Below, piece after piece: positions 1 to 5,023 of a stretch of 6,387 bases of DNA. Under the pieces are notes generated by a model. The model ran no database searches. It was given only the letters and a program-made list of their open reading frames with translations, and was not told where the DNA came from. The stretch is from Gemmatimonadota bacterium (GTDB taxonomy: Bacteria > Gemmatimonadota > Gemmatimonadetes > Gemmatimonadales > Gemmatimonadaceae). Numbering within the stretch: the first letter of the stretch is position 1; each line of letters starts with the position of its first letter. The stretch spans positions 1 to 6,387 of the forward strand of contig QHUV01000359.1 in the NCBI GenBank assembly GCA_003222065.1. Direction: 5' to 3'. A program made the position numbers and the translations under genes.

Positions 1-57
1 CCACGCCGCTTCGCTGCCGGCAAGGCCCCCGCCAATGATGTGTACCGGCTCGCGCAT
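1..57 (-). CDS. trmFO: TrmFO N-terminus (partial, runs off the left edge)
   Basis: Only the first 19 codons are in the window, reading MREPVHIIGGGLAGSEAAW. This is the FAD-binding Rossmann start typical of TrmFO, the folate- and FAD-dependent methyltransferase that makes 5-methyluridine at position 54 of tRNA: a short beta strand (VHIIG), the glycine-rich GGGLAG loop, then SEAAW beginning the first helix. The SEAAW continuation separates TrmFO from most other flavoproteins, although MnmG-like proteins share the glycine loop. The ATG is complementary to 55-57; no strong Shine-Dalgarno sequence precedes it. In many bacteria trmFO follows topA, and here topA lies upstream on the same strand with two opposite-strand genes in between. 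That context supports the call despite the short sequence. Confidence 0.8.
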   Translation of the reverse strand, partial: MREPVHIIGGGLAGSEAAW

Positions 58-111
58 GGCGCCCGTTGGGAGTGATGCGGCACGACGCCGGCGCTGACTG
101 CGGGCCGGCGC

Positions 112-134
112 AACGACTGTTCAATGTAGTCGTT
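112..134. promoter_or_regulatory. Operator-like inverted repeat upstream of trmFO
   Basis: AACGACT (112-118) and AGTCGTT (128-134) form a perfect 7-bp dyad around a 9-nt AT-richer centre, about 55 bp before the trmFO start. The centre contains TACATT on the minus strand (128-123), a weak -10 candidate. The size fits a dimeric repressor site, but a 7-bp dyad can arise by chance in sequence of this composition. Confidence 0.2.
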
Positions 135-420
135 CCGCCGCGCGCCCAACCATCGCAAAACGCGGGAAAGTCTCGCGAAACGCGAAACAGGCGCGCCGGC
201 GCGTGCGCTGTCGCACCAGAAAATTGTGTCGAAGCGGGCGCCGTTTCGGACAGCGTCTTCCGAGGCGTTGCGACAAGCTGACCTTACTTTTGCAACGCGC
301 AATGGATACTGGCATTGGGAATGACGCTTGCCTAACTACTGACGCGCAGCCCGCCCGGTTGGGCACGCACTCGACGCGCTGCGAGCACCGCCCGACAGCG
401 CCGATGACACGTCTATGACC

Positions 421-428
421 GAAGAGGA
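421..428 (+). promoter_or_regulatory. Ribosome binding site that fixes the lipoprotein start
   Basis: The purine run GAAGAGGA ends 7 nt before the ATG at 436. An in-frame ATG at 415 has no such site and would put seven extra residues before the signal peptide, so 436 is preferred. Confidence 0.6.
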
Positions 429-435
429 CAATTTC

Positions 436-1125
436 ATGCACGTATCGACGCCGGTACGGCGGACTATCGCTTTGCTCATGGTCGTCGCGGCCGCGACCGC
501 GTGCTCGGACGCCACGAGCGCGCCGCGAGCGGCGGAGCGACCCGCCTTCGACCTTGAGGCATTGCAGCCCGAAGCCTCCCGCTCGGGCGGGGATAGCTAC
601 GGCCAAGACAACAAATATGAGGTCGACGACAACGTCACGAGGCTCACCATCGATCCGAACGTCTCGCGCACGTACACGTTCGGCGAGAACTGGATCTATT
701 TCCCGGCGCACTCGATTTGCGATCCCGCGACATCGGGTTATGGTCCGACCTTGTGGGACACGCCGTGCACGACGATGAACGCGCCGCTCGTCGTCACCGT
801 GCACTGGTCGAGCCGGGGCGGCTTTGCGTATGCGCGATTCACCCCGGAGCTACGTTTCGTTCCCGCCGATTCCCGCAGCGTCGTTCGTTGGGTCGTCCTT
901 TCACTGCACGGACAGCGAAGGTTGAAGGCGGCCGACGCGTATCGCATTCTTTACAACGGCACCGGCACGGCCGGCTGGGTCGACGAATCGATCAGCGATC
1001 CGACCCTTCGAGCCTGGATCGACCCTCTCCGCAATTCGGTCGTCCGTCGCGTAAAGCACTTCAGCGGCTATATGGTGGCCGCCGGGATGACCGATCTCGG
1101 AGGGCTCAGCGATGCTTCCTATTGA
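436..1125 (+). CDS. Predicted secreted lipoprotein, function unknown
   Basis: A 229-residue protein from the ATG at 436. Residues 1-22 look like a lipoprotein signal: a short basic N-terminus (VRR at 7-9), a hydrophobic core (IALLMVVAAA) and ATAC ending at Cys23. The lipobox is relaxed, with Ala at -3. A low-complexity, charged linker follows to about residue 65. The rest reads as a beta-rich domain with a Cys pair (C95, C111) that could form a disulphide, a VTVHWSS strand near 120-126, a FTPELRFVPA strand near 136-144, a WVDES turn at 181-185 and a final RRVKHFSGYMVAAG block at 204-217. The last block resembles the closing 'HFS-Y' strand of ZU5-like beta domains found in bacterial surface proteins, but that is recognition from memory. 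No enzyme motif is visible. The likely location is the periplasmic side or cell surface. The gene lies alone on the plus strand, divergent from trmFO and 327 nt before the next gene. Confidence 0.75.
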   Translation: MHVSTPVRRTIALLMVVAAATACSDATSAPRAAERPAFDLEALQPEASRSGGDSYGQDNKYEVDDNVTRLTIDPNVSRTYTFGENWIYFPAHSICDPATSGYGPTLWDTPCTTMNAPLVVTVHWSSRGGFAYARFTPELRFVPADSRSVVRWVVLSLHGQRRLKAADAYRILYNGTGTAGWVDESISDPTLRAWIDPLRNSVVRRVKHFSGYMVAAGMTDLGGLSDASY

Positions 1126-1255
1126 GCTCCCTCCACTCGAGAGCAGCAACCGGCTGTTGCAACTTCCCCCGCCGATTCCGCAAGGCGAGCAGCGCCCAGC
1201 GGCCCCGAACCCTTCTTCAGGTTACATCATCGCGGTGGGCTAGTCGTTCTCGTTA

Positions 1256-1271
1256 GGCGCGCTATCGCGCC
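1256..1271. repeat. Short GC hairpin
   Basis: GGCGCG (1256-1261) and CGCGCC (1266-1271) form a perfect 6-bp stem around a CTAT tetraloop. No T-run follows on either strand, so it is not a classical terminator. It sits just beside the larger hairpin at 1286-1320. Confidence 0.4.
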
Positions 1272-1273
1272 GA

Positions 1274-1320
1274 GGAAAAAGGAATGGCGACGGGTGAGGC
1301 CATAGGTCCTACCCGTCGCC
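1274..1320 (-). terminator. Terminator-like hairpin on the minus strand
   Basis: GGCGACGGGT (1286-1295) and ACCCGTCGCC (1311-1320) make a perfect 10-bp stem with a 15-nt loop. Read on the minus strand, the stem is followed by ATTCCTTTTTCCTC (1285-1272), which resembles the T-run of an intrinsic terminator. The loop is long for a terminator. No minus-strand gene ends directly before it. It may be a back-up terminator for topA readthrough, protecting the oppositely oriented lipoprotein gene. Confidence 0.4.
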
Positions 1321-1452
1321 GTCCTGCATTTGCGACTCGGCTTTTCGGGCTCATTTCGCCCTGGTGGCGGGGGTGTTGCAATGTCGGTGAAGCGTGCCCG
1401 GATGCGCTGGACGGTCAGCCATCGGTCTTCGAGGTGCCTAGCCGATGTGATC

Positions 1453-1716
1453 ATGGCGAATCTCATTCATGAACATTCCACGCTCGTGCAAGGGCGGGAT
1501 GGTAAGCGATATCGTGCGCGCAGCTACGGCGAGTCACGAAAAGACGGTACGTGGAGCGGGTGGCTCGAGTTCGTGGCCATGGACGGAAGAGCCATTATGC
1601 GCACGGGTCAGGAGACTTCGCAGCCTGATCGAAGGGCGGTCGAGTACTGGGCGAGTGGACTCGAGCCGGTGTATCTCGAGGGCGCGCTGCAGAGAGCGTT
1701 CAACAAGCAGAGCTAA
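1453..1716 (+). CDS. Small conserved-looking protein of unknown function
   Basis: An 87-residue protein if started at the ATG at 1453 (MANLIHEHS). The same frame is open further upstream, with a GTG at 1447 and an ATG at 1381. I prefer 1453 because the sequence before it (basic, Ser/Arg-rich) has no protein character, whereas the sequence after it reads as a compact domain. A GAGG at 1431-1434 fits the GTG slightly better by distance, so the start is uncertain. Visible features are GRDGKRYRARSYGE (14-27), DGTWSGWLEF (31-40), TSQPDRRAVEYWASGLEPVYLEGAL (55-79) and no Cys, signal peptide or membrane segment, so it is probably cytoplasmic. The pattern recalls a widespread family of short bacterial hypothetical proteins, but I cannot name a Pfam entry or a function. 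It converges on topA; its TAA lies inside the shared terminator stem. Confidence 0.7.
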   Translation: MANLIHEHSTLVQGRDGKRYRARSYGESRKDGTWSGWLEFVAMDGRAIMRTGQETSQPDRRAVEYWASGLEPVYLEGALQRAFNKQS

Positions 1717-1768
1717 CCTCAACGACAAAGGGCGCAGAGAAATCTGCGCCCTTTGTCGTTTGAGGTTA
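1714..1768. terminator. Bidirectional terminator between the small gene and topA
   Basis: The left arm (1714-1738) and right arm (1743-1768) pair over 25 bp with a single bulged T, closing on a GAAA tetraloop (1739-1742). The core GGGCGCAGA/TCTGCGCCC is flanked by AACGACAAA on one side and TTTGTCGTTT on the other, so each strand has a GC stem followed by a T-rich tail. It fills the gap between the convergent genes exactly: the TAA of the plus-strand gene is its first three bases, and the topA stop begins four bases past its other end. Confidence 0.9.
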
Positions 1769-1771
1769 CCT

Positions 1772-3148
1772 CTATCCGGCCAGTGCCTCGGCCGAATCGT
1801 CCTTCTCCGGTAGCTCCCACTCGTTGCCGCACTTGAGACACTTGCGATACTCGCCGCGCGCTTTCGTGAACTTTACTTCGGCGCCGAGATACCCGCATTC
1901 GGGACACTTCTCGGGCACGGGCTTGTTCCACACCACGAAGTCGCAGCTTTCGTTGGAGCAGGCGTAGAACGCCGTACCCCGCTTCTTCGAGCGGCGCTCC
2001 ACGAGCTCACCACCGTCCTTTGGACAAAAGACCCCGGTCGGCATGGACCGCGTCCCACGGCACTTCGGAAAAGTGCTGCAACCGAGGAATTGTCCGCTCC
2101 GCCCCTGACGGATGACCATCGGCGCGCCGCACAGATGGCATTTGTGCTCCGTCATCACGGGTTTCGCCCGCTCGCCCTTGAGCGGCCGCGTGTATTTGCA
2201 GTTCTTCGGATGATTCTCGCAGGCGAGGAACGGCCCGAAGAATCCTCCGCGCGGCTCCAGCTTTCCGCCGCAATCAGGGCAACGCAGCTTCGCAACTTCC
2301 GAGAGATCGTGCGCGGCGGCAATGAGAGCGCTCGCATCGACCTTGTTGAGTGACTTCTCAAACGGCTTATAGCAGTCCCGCAACACGCCCTGCCACTCGA
2401 GCTCCCCACCCTCGATCTTGTCGAGCTCCTCCTCCATCTCCGAGGTGAAGCTGACGTTGAAGATGTCCGGGAACTGCTTGACCATCACCTTCTCGACCGT
2501 CTCGCCGAGCTCGGTCGGGAAGAAGCGTCGCTGTTGCAGCTCGACATATCGTCGATCGGCGAGGACGGAAATGATCGACGCGTACGTCGACGGCCGGCCG
2601 ATGCCGAGTCGCTCGAGCTCCTTGACGAGGCTCGCCTCCGAGTAACGCGGCGGCGGCTCGGTAAAGTGCTGCGACGGCGTAATGCCCTTGCACGGGACAT
2701 GCTCGCCGACGGCGACGATGGGAAGCGCCTGCTCGTCCTCGAGCGTCTTGTGCTCCCCTTCTTCGTGCGCCTCGCGATAGAGCGCGAGATACCCCTGGAA
2801 CTTCACAATCGAGCCGGTCGCGCGGAACAGGTAGCTGCGGCGGCCGATGTCCGGCTGCCTCACGGCTGGAATGTCGAAGTCCACGGTCGTGGTATCGAAG
2901 ACCGCCGGCGCCATCTGCGACGCCATGAAGCGCTGCCAGATGAGTTGATAAAGTTTGAACTGATCGGGCGTCAGGTGACGTTTGATCAGCTCCGGCCGGC
3001 GCGACGGATCCGTCGGGCGAATGCTCTCGTGTGCGTCCTGGGCGTTCTTCTTGTTCGCGCCGTAAAGCTGCGGCCCGGCGGCGAGAAACTCTTTACCGAA
3101 CAGTGTTCTGAGATAATCGCGCGCCTGGCCGGCTGCTACTTCAGCCAC
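1772..3148 (-). CDS. topA: DNA topoisomerase I, C-terminal fragment (broken gene)
   Basis: Residues of this 458-aa frame match the second part of bacterial topoisomerase I, which relaxes negative supercoils by passing one strand through a transient break. NAQDAHESIRP (35-45) carries the conserved active-site His region. PPPRYSEASLVKELE and GIGRPSTYASI (165-192) are strong family signatures. Four zinc-finger units follow, with Cys at 290/293/310/317, 337/340/357/363, 375/397/402 (the second Cys of this unit is Asp378) and 415/418/437/440. The frame opens with GTG at 3148, but that is not a real start: VAEVAAGQARDYL is the helix that normally follows the catalytic-tyrosine motif inside a full-length protein. 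No ribosome site precedes it. It lacks TOPRIM and the tyrosine, so it could not act alone. It ends at TAG (1774-1772), beside the terminator. Confidence 0.9.
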   Translation of the reverse strand: MAEVAAGQARDYLRTLFGKEFLAAGPQLYGANKKNAQDAHESIRPTDPSRRPELIKRHLTPDQFKLYQLIWQRFMASQMAPAVFDTTTVDFDIPAVRQPDIGRRSYLFRATGSIVKFQGYLALYREAHEEGEHKTLEDEQALPIVAVGEHVPCKGITPSQHFTEPPPRYSEASLVKELERLGIGRPSTYASIISVLADRRYVELQQRRFFPTELGETVEKVMVKQFPDIFNVSFTSEMEEELDKIEGGELEWQGVLRDCYKPFEKSLNKVDASALIAAAHDLSEVAKLRCPDCGGKLEPRGGFFGPFLACENHPKNCKYTRPLKGERAKPVMTEHKCHLCGAPMVIRQGRSGQFLGCSTFPKCRGTRSMPTGVFCPKDGGELVERRSKKRGTAFYACSNESCDFVVWNKPVPEKCPECGYLGAEVKFTKARGEYRKCLKCGNEWELPEKDDSAEALAG

Positions 3149-3149
3149 G
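3141..3149 (-). other. topA: Deletion and frameshift junction inside topA
   Basis: Reading the minus strand, the first frame runs GTA AAG CGT GGC TGA and stops at 3141. The second frame uses GTG GCT GAA from 3148. The two frames meet between the VTDVKR strand and the VAEVAAGQ helix. In family members about 60 residues separate these points, including the PPFxTSTLQQ segment and the catalytic GLITYMRTDS-type motif. None of that is encoded anywhere in this window. If the ancestor was one open frame, the missing length is 2 modulo 3, which explains both the loss and the frameshift. Confidence 0.8.
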
Positions 3150-4025
3150 CTTTACGTCGGTAACCGTGAAGGTCTTCTTCCCCTTCAGGTCATTCAAAAC
3201 GCGGTCTGCCTCGGCCTTGTTCGAGATCTCGGCCTTTTTCCCGTCGATGTGATGGAGCTTCGCCGTGAATTGCTGCTTGTCTTTCTCGAGCAGGGCTTCG
3301 ACGGTCCAGTACTCGACGGGCTTGAACGCACGAATCTCTCGCTCCCGCTCGACGATGAGCCGTAACGCGACGGTCTGCACACGGCCCGCGGAGAGCCCTT
3401 TCTTGACCGTCTTCCACAGCACCGGGCTGGCTTTGTAGCCGACGAGACGGTCGAGGACGCGACGTGCCTGCTGGGCCTCGACCTTCTTTTCGTCGATCGA
3501 TCCCGCGTGTTCGATCGCGCTTCGCACGGCGTCGCGCGTAATCTCATGAAAGAGGACGCGCCTGATCGGCACGTTCGTCCCGCCGCGCTTTGGCTTGATC
3601 TGCATTGCAACGTGCGCAGCGATCGCCTCGCCTTCTCGATCAGGGTCGGTGGCGATGAATACTTCGCGCGAATCCTTCGCCGCGCTCTTCAATTCCGCGA
3701 TCGTCTTTTCCTTTCCAGGAATCGGAATGAGTTCCGGCTCGAAGCCACCCTCGATGTCGATGCCGAGCTTTTTCTCGGGAAGGTCCATGATGTGGCCAAC
3801 GGTTGCGCGAACGCGATACCCGCGGCCGAGATACTTGCCGATCGTTTTCGCCTTGGCGGGCGATTCGACGATGACGAGCGACTGCGATCCAGCCGGCGCT
3901 GGAGAAAGCTCGTCCTCATGCACCTCGGACGCGACGTGCCGGCCACGGCCGCCCTTTCGGGTTGCCGCGCCGGTCGCCTTGCGAGCCGACGTGCGGGTTC
4001 TCGTGCCGGATTTACGGGAAGCCAT
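3141..4025 (-). CDS. topA: DNA topoisomerase I, N-terminal (TOPRIM) fragment (broken gene)
   Basis: About 294 residues from the ATG at 4025; a TTG at 4034 in the same frame would add MAK. I prefer ATG, although neither has a good ribosome site. Numbering from the TTG, residues 1-48 are a basic Ser/Arg/Lys-rich extension. The TOPRIM domain follows: SLVIVESPAKAKTI (52-65, Glu57 being the conserved catalytic Glu), the GHIMDLP turn (80-86) and DPDREGE (130-136, the Mg-binding acidic triad). FHEIT (162-166), QQARRVLDRLVGY (188-200) and LSAGRVQTVALRLIVERE (214-231) are standard type IA signatures. The protein then ends abruptly at VTDVKRG, where a normal enzyme (about 700-850 residues) continues into the tyrosine domain. 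The fragment keeps its metal site but lacks the nucleophile. The gene sits 85 nt after the Smg-like gene, probably in the same transcript. Confidence 0.9.
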   Translation of the reverse strand: MASRKSGTRTRTSARKATGAATRKGGRGRHVASEVHEDELSPAPAGSQSLVIVESPAKAKTIGKYLGRGYRVRATVGHIMDLPEKKLGIDIEGGFEPELIPIPGKEKTIAELKSAAKDSREVFIATDPDREGEAIAAHVAMQIKPKRGGTNVPIRRVLFHEITRDAVRSAIEHAGSIDEKKVEAQQARRVLDRLVGYKASPVLWKTVKKGLSAGRVQTVALRLIVEREREIRAFKPVEYWTVEALLEKDKQQFTAKLHHIDGKKAEISNKAEADRVLNDLKGKKTFTVTDVKRG

Positions 4026-4043
4026 TTTTGCCAACGTGATGAT

Positions 4044-4102
4044 GATAGCTACCAGTTATCTGGCGGTAGCTATCGGTGACCGGTAGCGGTAGATCGATAC
4101 CG
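4044..4102. repeat. Palindromic GGTAGC-rich repeat cluster in the topA leader
   Basis: GATAGCTACC (4044-4053) and GGTAGCTATC (4065-4074) are a perfect 10-bp inverted repeat with an 11-nt spacer, in which CCAG/CTGG can pair further. A second small dyad, CGGTA (4087-4091) and TACCG (4098-4102), follows. GGTAG occurs at 4065, 4082 and 4088. The cluster fills most of the 85-bp gap between the Smg-like gene and topA. It could be a dispersed intergenic repeat, an mRNA-stabilising hairpin or a regulatory site; it has no T-run, so it is not a classical terminator. Confidence 0.5.
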
Positions 4103-4110
4103 AACATCTT

Positions 4111-4347
4111 CTAGTGAACTGTTTGATTATCGCCTCCCGCCGCGTTGTCCTCGTACCCGGCGCCCTCCATGAGCGATCGCAAATCATCTAGCGCAATGCG
4201 CCCGTCAATCTGCGCGAGAGCGCGCTCGATGATATGCTCGAGATCCGCGGCGCTGAGCGCACCGCTGCCGTTGAGGGCTAACAGATGTCCCCACGCTTCC
4301 GGTGCGAAGCGGCCGCGTTCGTGCGGACCAAGGACCCGGAAATTCAC
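4111..4347 (-). CDS. Smg/DUF494-like protein, apparently N-terminally truncated
   Basis: A 78-residue frame starting at GTG. FRVLGPHERGRFAPEAWGHL (3-22) and LEHIIERALAQIDGRIALDDL (36-56) line up with the C-terminal half of Smg (DUF494), a small protein of poorly known function usually near 150 residues and encoded beside topA in many bacteria (the dprA-smg-topA order in enterics). The position just upstream of topA supports this. An in-frame stop (TAA, 4362-4360) lies four codons before the GTG, no ribosome site precedes it, and the 112 nt back to aroK encode nothing like the missing N-terminal half. I therefore read it as a truncated gene or a remnant, though a genuinely short variant is possible. 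The last residues (EDNAAGGDNQTVH) are polar and probably disordered. Confidence 0.6.
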   Translation of the reverse strand: MNFRVLGPHERGRFAPEAWGHLLALNGSGALSAADLEHIIERALAQIDGRIALDDLRSLMEGAGYEDNAAGGDNQTVH

Positions 4348-4459
4348 GCGAGAGACAGGTTATCGGTCAAAGGCCACGGAAACATAGACGCCCCAGGAAA
4401 AAGCAACGTGCCAAAATACTCCCGCACTGCTCATTCCCGTTTACATCCATTCCACTCGC

Positions 4460-5023
4460 TCAACGAGCGCCAAGCGCGAGAGACGAAACTCTCTTGATAA
4501 CCTCTTCGACGTCAAGAAGTTCCGCCTCGATAACGTGGTCGGCGGACTCGTATGCCTTCTTTCGGGCGTCCAGCAACCGTCGAATCTCGCCGAGCGGATC
4601 AGGACGCATGAGTAGCGGCCTCGTGCTTCGTTCGGACCCGAGGCGCTGAAGCGCCGTCTCGGGTTTCACGCGAAGGTAAATGAGGCGCGCAGGCGGCCGA
4701 AGCATGCCGACGACATCGGCATTGGAGGCCCAACCGCCGCCAGGCGCGAGAATCATGTTTCCCATCAGGCGCAGCTCTTCTGTGAGAGCACGCTCGAGCT
4801 CGCGAAAGTGGCCTTCGCCCTTCTCGCCAAAGATCTCCGCGATCGTTTTGCCCTGCCGTCGCTCGATCTCGAGGTCGAAGTCCAGGAAGGTGCGCGCGAG
4901 ACGTTCGGCGACGCCGCGGCCCACCGTCGACTTTCCGGCGCCAGGCAACCCGACGAGGATCAGATGCGGCCGACGAGAGTCAGCCGCTGATACGGGATTG
5001 GAGGTACGAAAGGTAGCCGTCAT
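4460..5023 (-). CDS. aroK: Shikimate kinase
   Basis: A 187-residue cytoplasmic P-loop kinase that phosphorylates shikimate with ATP to shikimate 3-phosphate, the fifth step of the shikimate pathway. The Walker A motif GLPGAGKST is at 25-33. The substrate-binding Asp lies in DFD (48-50), the FRELE motif with its substrate-binding Arg at 73-77, and the GGG loop at 95-97. The lid (ERSTRPLL, 131-138) carries its ATP-contacting Arg, and ARKKAYESAD (153-162) matches the C-terminal Arg helix. The first 18 residues are a family-atypical polar extension. The ATG at 5023-5021 is supported by GAGG (5034-5031) 7 nt upstream. The start lies inside the end of aroC with 44 nt overlap, so the two are probably translationally coupled. 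aroL is an alternative name; aroK is the usual choice for the pathway-linked copy. Confidence 0.95.
   Translation of the reverse strand: MTATFRTSNPVSAADSRRPHLILVGLPGAGKSTVGRGVAERLARTFLDFDLEIERRQGKTIAEIFGEKGEGHFRELERALTEELRLMGNMILAPGGGWASNADVVGMLRPPARLIYLRVKPETALQRLGSERSTRPLLMRPDPLGEIRRLLDARKKAYESADHVIEAELLDVEEVIKRVSSLALGAR

Larger units (their letters stand above)
58..435. other. Divergent intergenic region between trmFO and the lipoprotein gene
   Basis: This 378-bp stretch separates two genes transcribed away from each other, so both promoters should be here. I see no convincing coding sequence; open frames in it have no recognisable protein character. It holds a 7-bp dyad at 112-134, a CGCGCCGGCGCG palindrome at 192-203 and scattered short GC-rich repeats. 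I could not fit a good -35/-10 pair with normal spacing for either gene. Confidence 0.6.
1126..1452. other. Intergenic region with two GC-rich hairpins
   Basis: The 327 bp between the lipoprotein and the small-protein gene hold no ORF with protein-like character. Two hairpins are visible, at 1256-1271 and 1286-1320, listed separately. A weak GCAAC/GTTGC stem (1146-1160) after the lipoprotein stop lacks a T-run, so no clear terminator for that gene was found. If the small gene starts at the earlier in-frame ATG (1381), this region ends there. Confidence 0.5.

Noticed and set aside
284..310. Possible promoter TTACTT...GATACT upstream of the lipoprotein
   Set aside because: The -35 match is poor and the spacing is only 15 nt, too weak to list as a feature.
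121..804. Long minus-strand open frame over the lipoprotein gene
   Set aside because: It is Arg-rich with no domain character and is antisense to a gene that has a signal peptide and ribosome site; typical shadow in GC-rich DNA.
1227..1466. 79-residue minus-strand open frame in the 1126-1452 gap
   Set aside because: It spans the hairpin at 1286-1320, has no protein-like composition and overlaps the small plus-strand gene's start.
1714..1768. CRISPR repeat or transposon end
   Set aside because: It is a single inverted repeat with terminator features, not repeated elsewhere in the window and not flanking a transposase.
3141..3149. Programmed frameshift or intein as the cause of the split topA
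   Set aside because: A frameshift would keep the coding content and an intein would add sequence. Here about 60 conserved residues are absent and no slippery run is present at the junction.
2534..3163. 209-residue plus-strand open frame antisense to topA
   Set aside because: Arg/Leu-rich translation without motifs, opposite a region with unmistakable topoisomerase signatures.
4360..4434. 24-codon minus-strand frame between aroK and the Smg-like gene, hydrophobic and aromatic (AGVFWHVAFSWG)
   Set aside because: It looks a little like a membrane segment, but it is too short, has no clear ribosome site and matches nothing I recognise. It is not the missing Smg N-terminus.
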